64,000 bases of DNA from Hawksworthiomyces lignivorus (lineage: Eukaryota; Ascomycota; Sordariomycetes; Ophiostomatales; Ophiostomataceae). Positions 1-11,176 of the stretch are shown here, in pieces (the first letter of the stretch is position 1; the number at the start of each line of letters is the position of its first letter). The position numbers were made by a program, and so were the translations under genes. A model generated the notes under the pieces. It was given only the letters and a program-made list of their open reading frames with translations. It had not been told where the DNA came from and made no database searches. The stretch is from positions 124,001-188,000 of the forward strand of contig NTMA01000037.1 in NCBI GenBank assembly GCA_002917075.1, in the 5' to 3' direction.

Positions 1-2
1 TT

Positions 3-1547
3 GTTCTCATCGGCCACAGCCTAGGTTGCAGCTTGGCTGCAGCCTTGGCCAGTCGGCAGTCGTCACCTACGGATACCAGTGCTGCCTCGCCCATCTCGGG
101 CTTAGTTGCTATCTGCCCCACCACTGGCTTACATGATGAAACTAGGATTGCTATATTCAAATCCTTGCTCTACATCCCCACGCCCTTATTCGATCTATGG
201 AGGGCGTGGGATGGCCGTGGCGGTACAGAGAGTGCCAGCGTCCGTCGCTTTGTTGGTGCTGAAGCAGACGAAGAATCCAAGCACCTACAGGAGAGATTCA
301 ATAAACAAAGTAGGACCGCTGTGTGGCGCCGAATGGCGTGGGGTTGTCTTCCCGTAATGATTTCTGGGAGAACAGGAAGTGGACTACCCAGCAAAAAAGT
401 ATGGGCAGCACTCGACTTTCCCGTTTGCCTCATCGCTGGCGAATGTGACAATATTACGCCGCCAGCAGAGACGAAACAGATTGCTTCTTTTCTTTATGCA
501 GCTCAGTCTAGCAGCGCCGGCCAAAACCACAGACCTGCAGTAACGGAAGAAGACGATAGTCACGAAGCTTCTGTTGTTGCACCGCCAGCCACTGTAGCTA
601 CTCTATCTCCATGTCCCCGTGAACAAACAAAGGCAAAAGAAGAGGCAGTTCTAAAGAAACCATCACACGACCAGAATAGTGCCCGAATAAGCGATATAAC
701 AGACGCAGATTTCATCTCGCGCAAAGATGCATGTGATGATGATATTCCAACTACTCCCGCCGGCCTTTCCGATAGGATTGACATTCCCCCTCTTCGACGC
801 CATCCACCGAAGTACATCGAGTCCCACGTTGTTCCCCCTCCAGCAAACCATACCTTGCCATATATGCCCGCTACGGTTGGTGTTGTTTCTGGGCTCATTT
901 CTAATTTCCTAGTCCAGCATGTGACAGGCCGCTTGGATCGTAGTTGGCAACTTCGCTTTCTCTCTCGAGAAGGCAAGTGGGATGTGAAGAACCTTGAGAA
1001 GTGGAAAAAGGTACAACCAGTTTCGCAACCTATTGCCGGCATTTTTCATGCCATGAAAACTCTGAGACAAGTTGATGAGGTCCATAGCCCAGGGAAATTT
1101 GTCGACAATTGGGCTCATATCATAAAAGATGTCATTGATATATCTCATGACAGTCCTGTATACGACCCTCGCGAACTGGAAGCTGGTGGCATTCATTACC
1201 ACAAATTCCCTACTGTCTCCAAAGTACCTCCGACAGCGACCGAAGTTGAAGCTTTCGATGCTCTTGTGGACAACATTAGGCTCAAGCAGAACAGGATTGC
1301 AAGGTTAAGCAATCATCCTCACGAAGAAACGTACGTCGGCGTGCATTGCCACTATGGGTTCAACCGTACGGGTTATTTTATTGTTTGCTATTTGGTTGAT
1401 CGCTGTGGTTATACACTAAAAGACGCCGTACAAGCTTTTGCTGATGCAAGGCCGGTTGGCATCCGCCACTCACACTTTCTTGATGCGCTATCGCTAAAAT
1501 ATGCCAATGTTACCGATGACATTGTGACCGGAAGAAATTCCTCCTAA
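3..1547 (+). CDS. alpha/beta hydrolase fused to capping-enzyme-type cysteine phosphatase (5' partial)
   Basis: The frame is open from base 3 and runs off the left edge; 514 residues are visible before TAA at 1545. It opens on a nucleophile elbow GHSLG (Ser codon 18-20). It continues to PVCLIAGECDNITPP (Asp codon 447-449), then a low-complexity linker of about 100 residues, then PPPANHTLPY, whose His (849-851) is the likely third member of the hydrolase triad. The C-terminal third is a dual-specificity-phosphatase fold with signature HCHYGFNRTG: Cys codon 1347-1349, Arg 1365-1367, spacing CX5R. That signature is closest to the RNA 5'-triphosphatase domain of metazoan capping enzymes and to DUSP11. 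The substrate is unknown; RNA 5' phosphates or phosphoproteins are possible. It is the last host gene before the AT-rich block. Domain identities are fairly sure, the function is not. Confidence 0.85.
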   Translation, partial: VLIGHSLGCSLAAALASRQSSPTDTSAASPISGLVAICPTTGLHDETRIAIFKSLLYIPTPLFDLWRAWDGRGGTESASVRRFVGAEADEESKHLQERFNKQSRTAVWRRMAWGCLPVMISGRTGSGLPSKKVWAALDFPVCLIAGECDNITPPAETKQIASFLYAAQSSSAGQNHRPAVTEEDDSHEASVVAPPATVATLSPCPREQTKAKEEAVLKKPSHDQNSARISDITDADFISRKDACDDDIPTTPAGLSDRIDIPPLRRHPPKYIESHVVPPPANHTLPYMPATVGVVSGLISNFLVQHVTGRLDRSWQLRFLSREGKWDVKNLEKWKKVQPVSQPIAGIFHAMKTLRQVDEVHSPGKFVDNWAHIIKDVIDISHDSPVYDPRELEAGGIHYHKFPTVSKVPPTATEVEAFDALVDNIRLKQNRIARLSNHPHEETYVGVHCHYGFNRTGYFIVCYLVDRCGYTLKDAVQAFADARPVGIRHSHFLDALSLKYANVTDDIVTGRNSS

Positions 1548-2459
1548 TAATATAGATAAACAACAAAGCATACACCAACTGTTGTACTATAATAAAAAAC
1601 AGACTGAGGTAGGCTTAGTTAGTATAACTAGAAATCACTGCCATTATGTCAATCTCGAGAAAAATTTCAACTTCATAAAAGAAAGGTGTTTCGCCCACCA
1701 TCCTTTCACGGGGGAGGACACTCCCGAAAGACAGGACCGCAAAGGAAAGAATATATTCTCAAACGGAAAGAATTTCCATTTAACAAGATCCTCCTCTTTA
1801 GGGATACTCTATTGTATAATTTTTTTTAAAAGAAAATCACAAAGAAAAAAACCACAAAGAAAATGTCGCGAAGCACGCTGGCACAGAAGTGATATACACC
1901 AGTGTGGGGGATCCAAGCACTGGGTACTTTAAGAGTGAACTTTTTGTCATTTAATACAGTGGTAGACCTCACGCCGACGTAACAGAAAAACAGAGATAAA
2001 AAGAGAAGAGTATTCTCATTTAAAAAGAACACTCTTTTCTAAAGTTCTAGCGATGATAAAAAATCCTGTGACAAAAAGCTTAAGTAATCGAATCGAGGAA
2101 TAAATAAGAGATAAAAAACTGTTCTATGTTTTTCAAGCGGAAGAAAACATTACTTAAATATTTTAATCGTAAGTTATCTATAAAGTAGATAGAGTTGCTC
2201 CCAGGGTTAGAAAACTTTTATTTGGGAAAATTTATATTAAATAAATATTTCTTCATTCTCAAATTATTTATTTAATATATAAATCTAGTATATTATAATA
2301 TACTAATATTAATTTAATATATTAGATTTATATAAATTTTTTTCGTAAAACATATACATTAATTTAATAAAGTTATATATTAATTTTCATTTAATATAAT
2401 CTATAAAAAATATTTATTTATTAAAAAAAATCCATTAAATTCAAATTTAATTACTTAAA
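1548..2459. other. 3' flank of the phosphatase gene and transition into AT-rich block
   Basis: About 400 bases of ordinary composition follow the stop codon, then base composition falls sharply from about 1950 onward. A 116-codon frame at 1582-1932 starts on a non-ATG codon and has no recognisable protein character. A string CAGGGTTAG at 2202 resembles the hAT terminal repeat found elsewhere, but no partner end or duplication was found. I see no gene here. Confidence 0.6.
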
Positions 2460-2754
2460 TGTAAAGAATTAACCTATGGCTCACGATACGTGACTAGATT
2501 GGGAACAATACTCAATTCATAAAGGGTTCGAGATCAAAGACTTCAACTTACCGATCCCTCTCCGATTTATTGCTATCCACCTTAGGACCCTTTTATATAT
2601 AAAGTATAAGACTTCTGAAATCAAATTTCCATAATATGAAATTATTTATAATGTAAGATAGTGAGATTCATTGTTGATCAAAGTGCCGATCATGAGGGGC
2701 AGTGTTCCAGAACAATAGATGACCGGAAGGATTAATGTATGTGTTTTCTTTACA
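2460..2754 (-). repeat. Ty3/gypsy LTR (3' LTR of minus-strand element G1)
   Basis: A 295-bp segment bounded by the inverted ends TGTAAAGAA and TTCTTTACA. Immediately to the right, CTATCCCCCCTCTTCTT is, on the minus strand, a polypurine tract ending in GATAG just before TGTAAAG. This identifies the LTR as the 3' LTR of an element reading right to left. A related, shorter LTR at 14158-14317 shares the stretch from GGCTCACGAT to AAGACTTCAACTTAC. The five bases on the two sides do not match, as expected if the rest of the element lies to the right. Confidence 0.75.
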
Positions 2755-5700
2755 CTATCCCCCCTCTTCTTAAATCGGTGTCTCAACGATTGAGGTTAAG
2801 TATTATGTATGAGATATTGTGTGTTTATTAGTCGTGATTTGTTTTTATTAGGACCATTAAGTAAATGTTTAAGGTTATATAATAATCTAATATATTTGGG
2901 TGAAACTTCTAAATAAATGTAAAAAGATTTAATAAAATATTAAGTTTTTTTTAAAATTTTTTTTATAATTATAGTATAATAATATAATCTTCTTTTGATT
3001 TTTATTTTAAAGTTAATCGGAGTTTCGTTATAGATTAATTTATAATTTTTTTTTAAATTTATAGATAAATAATTTTAAATAAATATATTAAAGTTTAATA
3101 TATTAAAAATAAAACATTTTTATAAAAAATATAAAAGTAAAAGTAATAAAATATAAAGTATATTTATTCGATTAATAATTATAAAGATTTTAGTAATTTA
3201 TATAATATATTTTTAAAAATTAAATTAAATTTATATTTTTAATATAAAAAGTTTTTTTTATAATAGATTTAAAAAATTAAAATTATTATTATTATATATA
3301 GTTTATAATTCGTTAATTGATTAATTAATAATTAATTTAATAATTATTTTATTTATCGATTATTCTTATTATATTTAAAAATTTATTAATAGTATAGTTG
3401 AATAATAACTGAGGATTTATTGGAATAATATAATAAAAACGATAAAAATTATAAATTTAATTTTATAAAGGGATTTAGGAATTTTTTAAAAAAATCTCGT
3501 TAAATATAAATATTATTATAAAAAAACATTAAATAATTTAGTTTTTAACAATAAAATTAATAAACAATAACTTTTATTTTATAAATATAAATCTTTAGAC
3601 TTCTTTTGGTTATATATATATTTCTATATAATTATTTTAAACTATTAACTGATTAATAAACGATAATAAATTATAATTAATAATAAAATAACGATATATA
3701 TTATCGTATTAGTAGATTTTTTATGTATGAATTATTAGTTGAACTAAGTCGTTGAAAAATAATAAAATAAGTTTTAAATTAATTTTAAAATAAATTAAAA
3801 TAATCTAAAGTTAATTAATAGTTAAATATTTTAATTTTTTATATTAAGACGACGTATAATAACCTTTATAATATAACTTTATATATTATAATATAAGAAA
3901 ACAATATATTTTATATTAATTGTCGATACAATAATAAATTTTACGTTTCCGTAAATAGTGTCGAATAATTTCCAATTAACAAACAAAGTATTAATTTAAA
4001 TAATAAATTCTCAATAATATAAAAGGTTTTATTTAATATATTTGAAAACATTTATTATAAATATTTAAATAATATTCGATAATTATTCGAATAATAATTT
4101 TATTATTTATAATATAATTGAAATAATTAAATTTAATAAATATATTAAACTTTACGTAATATATATTTTTGTTTAATAAAATATATTGTCCAAAATAACG
4201 TTCGTTAAACGAACGTTAAATAATCGATTAATAAATAATTAGTTTTTATAAAAGTTTATTAATTATTTAATTTAAGAAATATTTAAAGGATTAAAAGTAA
4301 AATTGTCAATTTCTTAACGAGTAGGTCGATAATTATTAAATGTTCTTAGACCATCTAAAGTCAAATAGAATAAACTTTTTACATTATAATAAATATACTA
4401 AAAAGTAAAAATTTATATTCAATAATGGGTCGTTAATTTATTATATTTTTAAAACTATATATTCGAAATAACTATATTTAAATCCTAACACGAGGACTTT
4501 ATCGTATAAATTCGTTTAAATAAATTTATATTATAAACTAAACGAGTGGAGACCATTAATAAATAAATAAATAACTTTAAAATATTAAAAAATTCGTCGT
4601 TTTCCCACGGTATTTATCTAAAGTAAAAATAGATTATTATATAATACGTCAAAGACCTTAATAATTAAAAAGTAAAATATCGACGTTTAAACGACAAATA
4701 ATCGAAAAAGATATAATAAAAAACGATGGAATTAAAATTAAAACGATTAGTTTATTTAATATATTTTAATAAAGTAACGTAATTATATAAAGTCGTCCGT
4801 GAACATATAACGATAAACGAGTTGATAAAGGAATTAAATTTAAAGATATTATTTTTATAAATTAAATCGTTTTGGTAATTAACGATATATTGGTCATCGA
4901 CCGTTAAACGATAATCGTAGTAGATAAATAAAATTAATTAGTATTGTAGAATTACACCGACCGACGATGAGTAATTGAATACTTTAATAACTATTTTACT
5001 TTTTATAAACTCGACGTTGATGTTTTTTATAATTTATTACTAGATTTTGAATATTTATTAAATTAGTGTATAGTTTTTAAATATTATATTTAATAGATTA
5101 AGTCTTTTATTCACTTAAGAATTTAGTTTACGACTTTTTTCCGACGTAGACAACGATGTTTTTTACTTTTTATTTTTCGTTATCGTTGATTTTTAAGACG
5201 AATATTTTATTAACGTTATTTAAATGACTAATTTAAGATTCTAAGGTTAAACTTAAAAATACGTTATAAAGAAGATGGTATTTTATCGATAGAAGGATAT
5301 AATACATTTAATTGTCGACTTTTTCTCGAGTTTTTATATAAATAAATAAAGTTGATTTTTTTAAAGTTTTTAAAAAGTAAATGTTTCGTCGATAAAACGA
5401 CGATGTCTCCGGTCTTAAATTTCTATAATTTATAACGTTAGTTGTAATATTATTATTATATTTAAATGGTTTTTTTTACAGTTTTATGTTATCGTTTATC
5501 GGACAACGAAAAATTAAATAAATTATTTTTTTATATTTTAAGCCTTAAAGTCGTAACTTGTTATATTTTTAATAATAATAAATTATATATATATAGTATA
5601 AAAAAATATCTCGATAATATTATATTGGTTATTATTATATATAAATACAATAATATATAAAATATAAAATTATTATTAATTTTTTTTAAAATACAAAATT

Positions 5701-8032
5701 ATAATTATTTTTTTCAATATTTAATATAATCGTTTGGTATTTTTATTTATTTAAAGATAATATATAGTCGATATATAAAGAATAATGTCTCGGAACATTA
5801 TAAACTCGTTTTAAAAATAATTAATTCATAAAAAACTATAATTATTTATATTTTTTTTTGAAATTATTGAATTTAATTTTTATATATTTATAAAATAATC
5901 GAGTTAGTTTTATAACGATTAAGGTTTTTTTTATTAAAATAAAGATAGTTATTTTCGTAAAACGATTTATAAAAATTAATATAAAATCATACAACGAATT
6001 ATTAATAATAATATTAATAAAAAGTTTTATAATAAAATTTATATTAATTTTTTAAAATAGTTAATTAAAAATAAACAACGATTAAAGTTTATTATATAAT
6101 TTATATTAAAAGATTCTTATACTTAAATAGACCGAATAAATAATAATATATTTATAAATATTCGTCGATAAGTTTTTTTTAATGAAATTTTCGAATTAGA
6201 AACTCGATGATCTTATTAGTTTTTATATAACCCATCAATAAATTATTATAATATTTTCGGATGAGTTTTACTCGAAGTGTTGTCTATACAAATACGATAA
6301 TTCTTTTTTTTTTTTTAAAAAAATAACGTTTTTTATCGTCGGTGGTGTATCGATAATTATTTATTTGTCAATAGTTTTATATTTATAAATTCTTTTATTA
6401 TAGTTTATAAATAAATTTATATAAAAAACTATAGTTATAGTTATAGTGGTATAAAGTTTTCTACAATTATTTTAATAATATTAATTAAATTAATATAATT
6501 ATAATAGTTTTAATTTATATTTAATAATTAATCGATAAATAATCGTTAAATTGAAGTTTAATTAAAAAATTAAATAATATATTATTGTAAAAAATATCGT
6601 TAATTATATAGTTTAAATAATATAATAATTTATCTAAAAAGTTAATAACTCTTAATTGGTATTCGATTATAAAGTTGAATATAAATAATCGAAATATTTA
6701 TTTAATTATATAATTATATTGATTTTTCGTCGAGGTAACGACTACCTGTCGTAAAGTTTAATAATCTATAAAAAAAAGTTCTTTAAAGTAATATCTGTAA
6801 TATTTTAAGTTTTTAATAATAATTAATAATTTTTATTATTTAATATTGTATTGTAACTCGTAATTCTATAGTTTTCGCGAAAAATAAACGATAAAATATT
6901 ATTAAAAAGTTAATTAATTAAAAATAATAACGACAATGATTTTTTTTAAATACATCTATTTCGACTCGAATTAATCGACTATAATTAAAATATCGAAAAA
7001 TGATAATCGACTAAAACTAAAATTTTAAAACTTAAAAAACTTTCTTTTATTTCTTTCTCTATCTAAAAAGTATATTTTTTCTTATAAACGTCGTTAAAAA
7101 AACGTATAATCTTTAAATAATAGAATATAAATCGACGGTAAAATTTATAAATTTAAAAAAAACTAAATGTTTTTTTAAATACTTTGGAGATTGTTAATTG
7201 GTTATTATTTTAATATAAATAAAATTTATACTAATACTTTTTTATTAATAATAAAACCTAAAAAAAATTAATTTGGATTAAAAAATATATATATTTAAAA
7301 TATTTTATATAAAGTTCTATAATACGTAGTCGTTCGAATATTAATTAAAAATATTATTTATATATAACTTTATATATATTATTTATAAGGTTAATAAAGG
7401 TTTTACATATATATATTTAAAAAGTTGTAAATATATTGATAAGATTAAAAAATATAATAATCTATTCGAATAATTTATATTTGATTCGGAAAGTAGTCTT
7501 TTATTAATCGGTAAATCGTATATAGATATAATAATATATTTCTCCTAAGTTATTTTAAAGAAATATCGAATATATTAAAAACAGTTTAATAATTTTAAGA
7601 TAAAAGATAATAGGTATCGATCTTTAGATGTAATTTTATTTATTGTTCGGTAGTCGATATATAACCGAAACGTGTCGTCTTTTTTGAGAACAAATAGGAT
7701 TAATACTCCTACAACAATGGTGTTTGGTTATATTCGATCCGTTTTTAGGTTTTTAATTATATATTGTCGAAGTTTTTTTTATTGATTTAGTGATAGGGGA
7801 TAAAGGGGTCCGAAAGAAATTACAATGTCCGGTTTTATCTTAATAGTATAGTTTATATTTTCCAAAACGGATAAGGTCGTAATTACTCAATCGTTGAATA
7901 TATCGACAAAGTTTTATAAATAATGGGGTATTATTTTTCGTAAGTCGTTATTTATATCGTCTATTGTAGATATATTAGACTTATTATATATTAAGTCAAT
8001 ATTTATAAAGGTATATATATAATTTTTTTTTA
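2755..8032 (-). mobile_element. RIP-degraded Ty3/gypsy retrotransposon remnant G1
   Basis: Very AT-rich, with no intact frame. On the minus strand the pol gene is still legible between 8000 and 6950; the 3' end is set by the polypurine tract at 2755-2771 and the LTR at 2460-2754. Between about 2770 and 6900 I cannot assign motifs, although RNase H and integrase would be expected there. No gag is visible: the sequence preceding reverse transcriptase is cut by a solo LTR (8033-8826). Short open frames such as 5466-5660 are chance openings in TA-rich DNA. Confidence 0.75.
6950..7990 (-). pseudogene. gypsy reverse transcriptase, broken by point mutations (G1)
   Basis: Minus-strand reading recovers the order expected for Ty3/gypsy pol. 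A linker resembling FVDIFND comes first, then GPLYPLSLNQ near 7800, then VLILFVLKKDDTFRLYIDYR and NKITSKDRYLL near 7600-7720 (family form: [22 protein letters not shown]). Further on are KTFSFFKIYKFYRRFI near 7130-7190 (family: LGFxNFYRRFI) and RLIRVEIDV near 6955, the start of RNase H (family: PIRVETDAS). Several codons read TGA, TAA or TAG where the family has Arg, Gln or Trp, as expected from C-to-T or G-to-A change. Non-functional. Confidence 0.8.
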
Positions 8033-8826
8033 TATTAAACTTAATATAGTATTATTACAATGGATTCTTAGACTTATTGTTTATATAAACATACTGTTAA
8101 ATAGGTTGAATCTTTCTGAGTAAGAAGATATAACTTACTAATTAATAGGGTAGAATTTAACCTAATTATAGTCTAAGATAGTATAAAGTAATTAAATGAT
8201 TGATTTACCCTCAACGTTTACCTACCCTCCATCAACACAAATTTATGCGAACCGCAAAAGTAATCCGCTGGGAAACATTGTCGATAAAAAAGCCATTTCT
8301 ATCAACATACGTCTTAAAAACATAACATTTAGTTGAAAAAGGACTTCAGGCTTTATTCTCTTTACCAAGTATATTCGATATCGATTTGTTGGTACTACGA
8401 GCTTGTAAGTATTACTTTTACAGTTCGCATAAATTTGTGTTGATGGAGCTACCCTCGACGTTTATCTACCCTCGAGGGTGTTTTAATGTAGACCGTTGAG
8501 TTAATAAAGGGTATTATTATAGTGATGAGTCGATTTTTGATTTTTTTTATAGAAAAATAATTTTGTGAACACCCTGACTTTATCCAAAGTTCTGAGTGTC
8601 AAGACGACGGTGGAATTATAAAAAACAAAAAATTCTCTTAACAATCCCACATTAGTCCCTATAGTTATACTGATTGGTTAATTATTAAATATAAAAGTTT
8701 GGTGTTAAATTTGATTCAATTATAAAGCCTTATAGGCCCTTATATATCTTACAAGACCCTAGTCCTTTAATACTTACTCTACAATAACCTCTTACTCTAT
8801 AGTACGATGAAGTATATCATTTATCA
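8033..8826 (-). repeat. mutated LTR (copy 1 of LTR family 2), carrying a MITE
   Basis: This is the reverse complement of the segment at 23335-23921, with most C or G positions of that copy changed to T or A here. It ends at TATTAAAC (8033), corresponding to TGTTAAAC in the other copy. The right edge near 8826 is approximate. The 222-bp MITE at 8227-8448 accounts for the extra length. No clear target duplication was found. It interrupts the gypsy remnant just upstream of reverse transcriptase. Confidence 0.75.
8227..8448. mobile_element. MITE with 26-bp perfect terminal inverted repeats
   Basis: Bases 8227-8252 and 8423-8448 are perfect 26-bp inverted repeats beginning CTCCATCAACACAAATTTAT. 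Similarity continues inward with transitions (CGCAAAAGTAAT against TGTAAAAGTAAT). Flanks are CTACC on both sides, a possible 5-bp duplication; a TA target as in Tc1/mariner is an alternative. The LTR copy at 23335-23921 lacks this insert at the matching place and shows GGTAG once. There is no coding capacity. Unlike its host LTR, the MITE keeps its C and G bases, so it arrived after the mutation. Confidence 0.85.
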
Positions 8827-8915
8827 TAAAAATTTAAAATAAAAGATATTATTATTTTATCGACAAAGTATTTACTTTCCAATTTTTTTTAAAAAAGTTA
8901 ATTTTTATAAAACGT

Positions 8916-9190
8916 TGACTGGCGATAAACACAAAGGAGCACTGAGGCGATTAATATAGACCTATAGTAATGAACGTCTAAACATACAGAAAAAGGAAGA
9001 CTCTTTTTCTACTCCCAGAAACAAAGCTCTTGGTTGAAGTAAGGGACGTCAGAGGCAAGTGGGCCGGTGGGCTGGTAGGTCGCCCGAGCGACTGACTGCC
9101 CTCTCCCTCAGCACCCTCGATAGGTCCCATCAGTTTACTCTCTGGCCCTAGACTCGCCCTGGGCCGTTCCCGGAGCCCTGGCTTATTACA
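8916..9190. repeat. unmutated GC-rich island, candidate solo LTR
   Basis: About 275 bases of balanced composition sit abruptly inside AT-rich DNA. The island begins TGACTGGCGATAAAC and ends GGCTTATTACA, so TG...CA ends are possible on either strand. The flanking five bases (AACGT and ACTTT) do not form a clean duplication. No coding frame or RNA motif was recognised. A solo LTR is the likeliest reading, but it rests only on composition and end bases. Confidence 0.35.
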
Positions 9191-9759
9191 ACTTTACTTA
9201 TATTTATATAAAAATTCGAGAAAAAGTCGACGATTAAATATATTATTTTCCTTTATCGATAAAATACTATTACTTTTATAATGTATATTTAGTTTTAACT
9301 TTAAAATTTTAGACTAATTAGTTACATAAAATTAACCAAATATTTATTTTAAAAATTAATGACGATAAAAAGTAATAAATAATTAATATTACCATTTACG
9401 TGGAAAATAATTATAAATTAAATTTTTAATAAAGTAAAAAAAGGTAATTTAGTAAAATAATATTTAGAAATTAGATATTAGTTTAATAAATATTTAAACA
9501 TTATTAATAAGTTATAAAAAATAGTATTAAGTTTATAAAAAGTAAAATAACTATAAAAGAGTTTGGTTATTTATCGTCGGTTAATATATTCTCGTGATAT
9601 TAATTTAATTTAAATTTTTTTAATTATTCTTTAACGATTTATTATTGATATATTATTAATTGTTTAAATAACTTAATGTAATTTTTTCATTGGTTTTTTT
9701 ACTATTTCTTATTTTATTTATGGTATTTGTTGTAAATTATAATACTGGCAATTATTTAA
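9191..9759. other. AT-rich spacer with degraded repeat sequence
   Basis: No gene is visible. A stretch around 9200-9265, read on the minus strand, matches the plus strand near 5285-5370 (both contain GTCGACTTTTTCTCGA). This is therefore another degraded piece of a repeat in opposite orientation. The left end of the hAT copy that follows could not be located. Confidence 0.4.
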
Positions 9760-10753
9760 CAATTTTCGTCCATCGTCGTGTATTTATCAACGACATTATG
9801 TGATTGTGTTTTTTTTATTATAAAACTTATTTAAAAAACTAATTTATTAATTATTATAATTTAGTTGTAGTTATAAAAAAATCACTACTTTATAATCATT
9901 TCAAAGTTCGAATTACGTACAACATTATAAAAAATCATCCAACTATTGTTTACAACAAACAATCAAAGACTACTTTAATGAAAAGTAAGTAATTTTTTAA
10001 ATAAGTTTTACTAAAAATTATTACTAACTATTAATAATTAGAAGAAAATACAATTAATAATCCAATATCAACCTTTTTTAATTTATAATCAAGAAAACGA
10101 ATTCGATTCGATACAATTATATAGCCATTTAACGAAGATGGGGTTTATAATAAATTATTAACATAAATTATTTTCAATAATTTATCTTTTAGTATTCTTG
10201 ATTCAAAATCATTTCAAGATTTACTTTAATATTATAATAAGTAAGTTACTTATAAGTTATTTATATTAATATATATATATATTATTAATATTAATTATTT
10301 ATTAATAATTATTAGATCTTCATCTACTATTAACCGAAAAAAAATCAAAAACATATTAAATAACATATACGACCTTAATTTAACAACATTAAACAACGAA
10401 TTAAAAAACAATATTAAAACTTTCGGAAGTTTTTCAATAACTTTCGATATTTGGACTTCGAATACACAAACTGTTTATATAGACATTATAATAATTTATA
10501 TTAGTAATGATTTTAAACTTTATTATAAATTAATCGGTTAGTTTTTAAATTAATAATTATTTATAAAAGTTAAATTAATTAATTTTATTAATTAAATATT
10601 TTAATAGATTTTAACGAATTAACCGATACACATACTGACGAATATATCTATTTAGAGTTTATTCAAGTTCTTAAACTATACTTTTCTATTATATTACCAA
10701 ATATTTTTAGATTAATTAATATTAATTTAATAATTATTAACTTAATTTATAAA

Positions 10754-11176
10754 ATGAAACTATTACTAACTTTTAATAGTATTACAAGAGATAACGCCAC
10801 TAATAACAACACATTTATTAATTCATTTAAAAATGAATATAATAAACTATTAAATAAAGAATTCAACAACGATATTAGATATGTTGTACATATTATAAAT
10901 CTAGTGACAAAAGATATATTAAATGAATATATATCTTTATCTACTAAAACTACCGACGAATTAAATAACAATAAATTATTTATTTACCATTTTTATTATT
11001 TTTATATTTTTACTAATTTATTATTAGATATTATTTCACGAATTCGTCGATTAATTATTATTACAAAATATACTCAAGAAAACCGTGATTTATTAAAAGA
11101 TAATATACATCGTATTATTCAACGTGACGACTTTCCAAACAACTTTAATATAAAGGTTATCCCATTAAGTATGTGA
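10754..11176 (+). pseudogene. hAT transposase core exon, copy A
   Basis: The 140-codon frame contains ITRDNATNNNTFINSFKNEY followed by YVVHIINLVTKDILNEY. This is the hAT core around the second catalytic Asp (TRDNA) and the His-Asn-Leu box (family form: CAAHTLNL). The same block is present in copy C on the minus strand near 17200-17330. It is one exon of a multi-exon gene. Copy A as a whole has some in-frame stops elsewhere (for example near 11490) and lacks a visible start, so I treat it as a pseudogene. Confidence 0.7.

Noticed and set aside
560..1042. Antisense 160-codon frame over the phosphatase gene
   Set aside because: Shadow of the supported coding frame on the other strand.
1582..1932. 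116-codon frame after the phosphatase gene
   Set aside because: No ATG at its start, no family features and erratic composition; probably 3' flank.
2202..2210. CAGGGTTAG resembling the hAT terminal repeat
   Set aside because: No matching right end, no duplication; nine bases can arise by chance.
5466..5660. 64-codon frame in the mutated gypsy
   Set aside because: Wrong strand relative to pol and composed of Ile/Asn/Tyr/Lys as expected of random AT-rich DNA.
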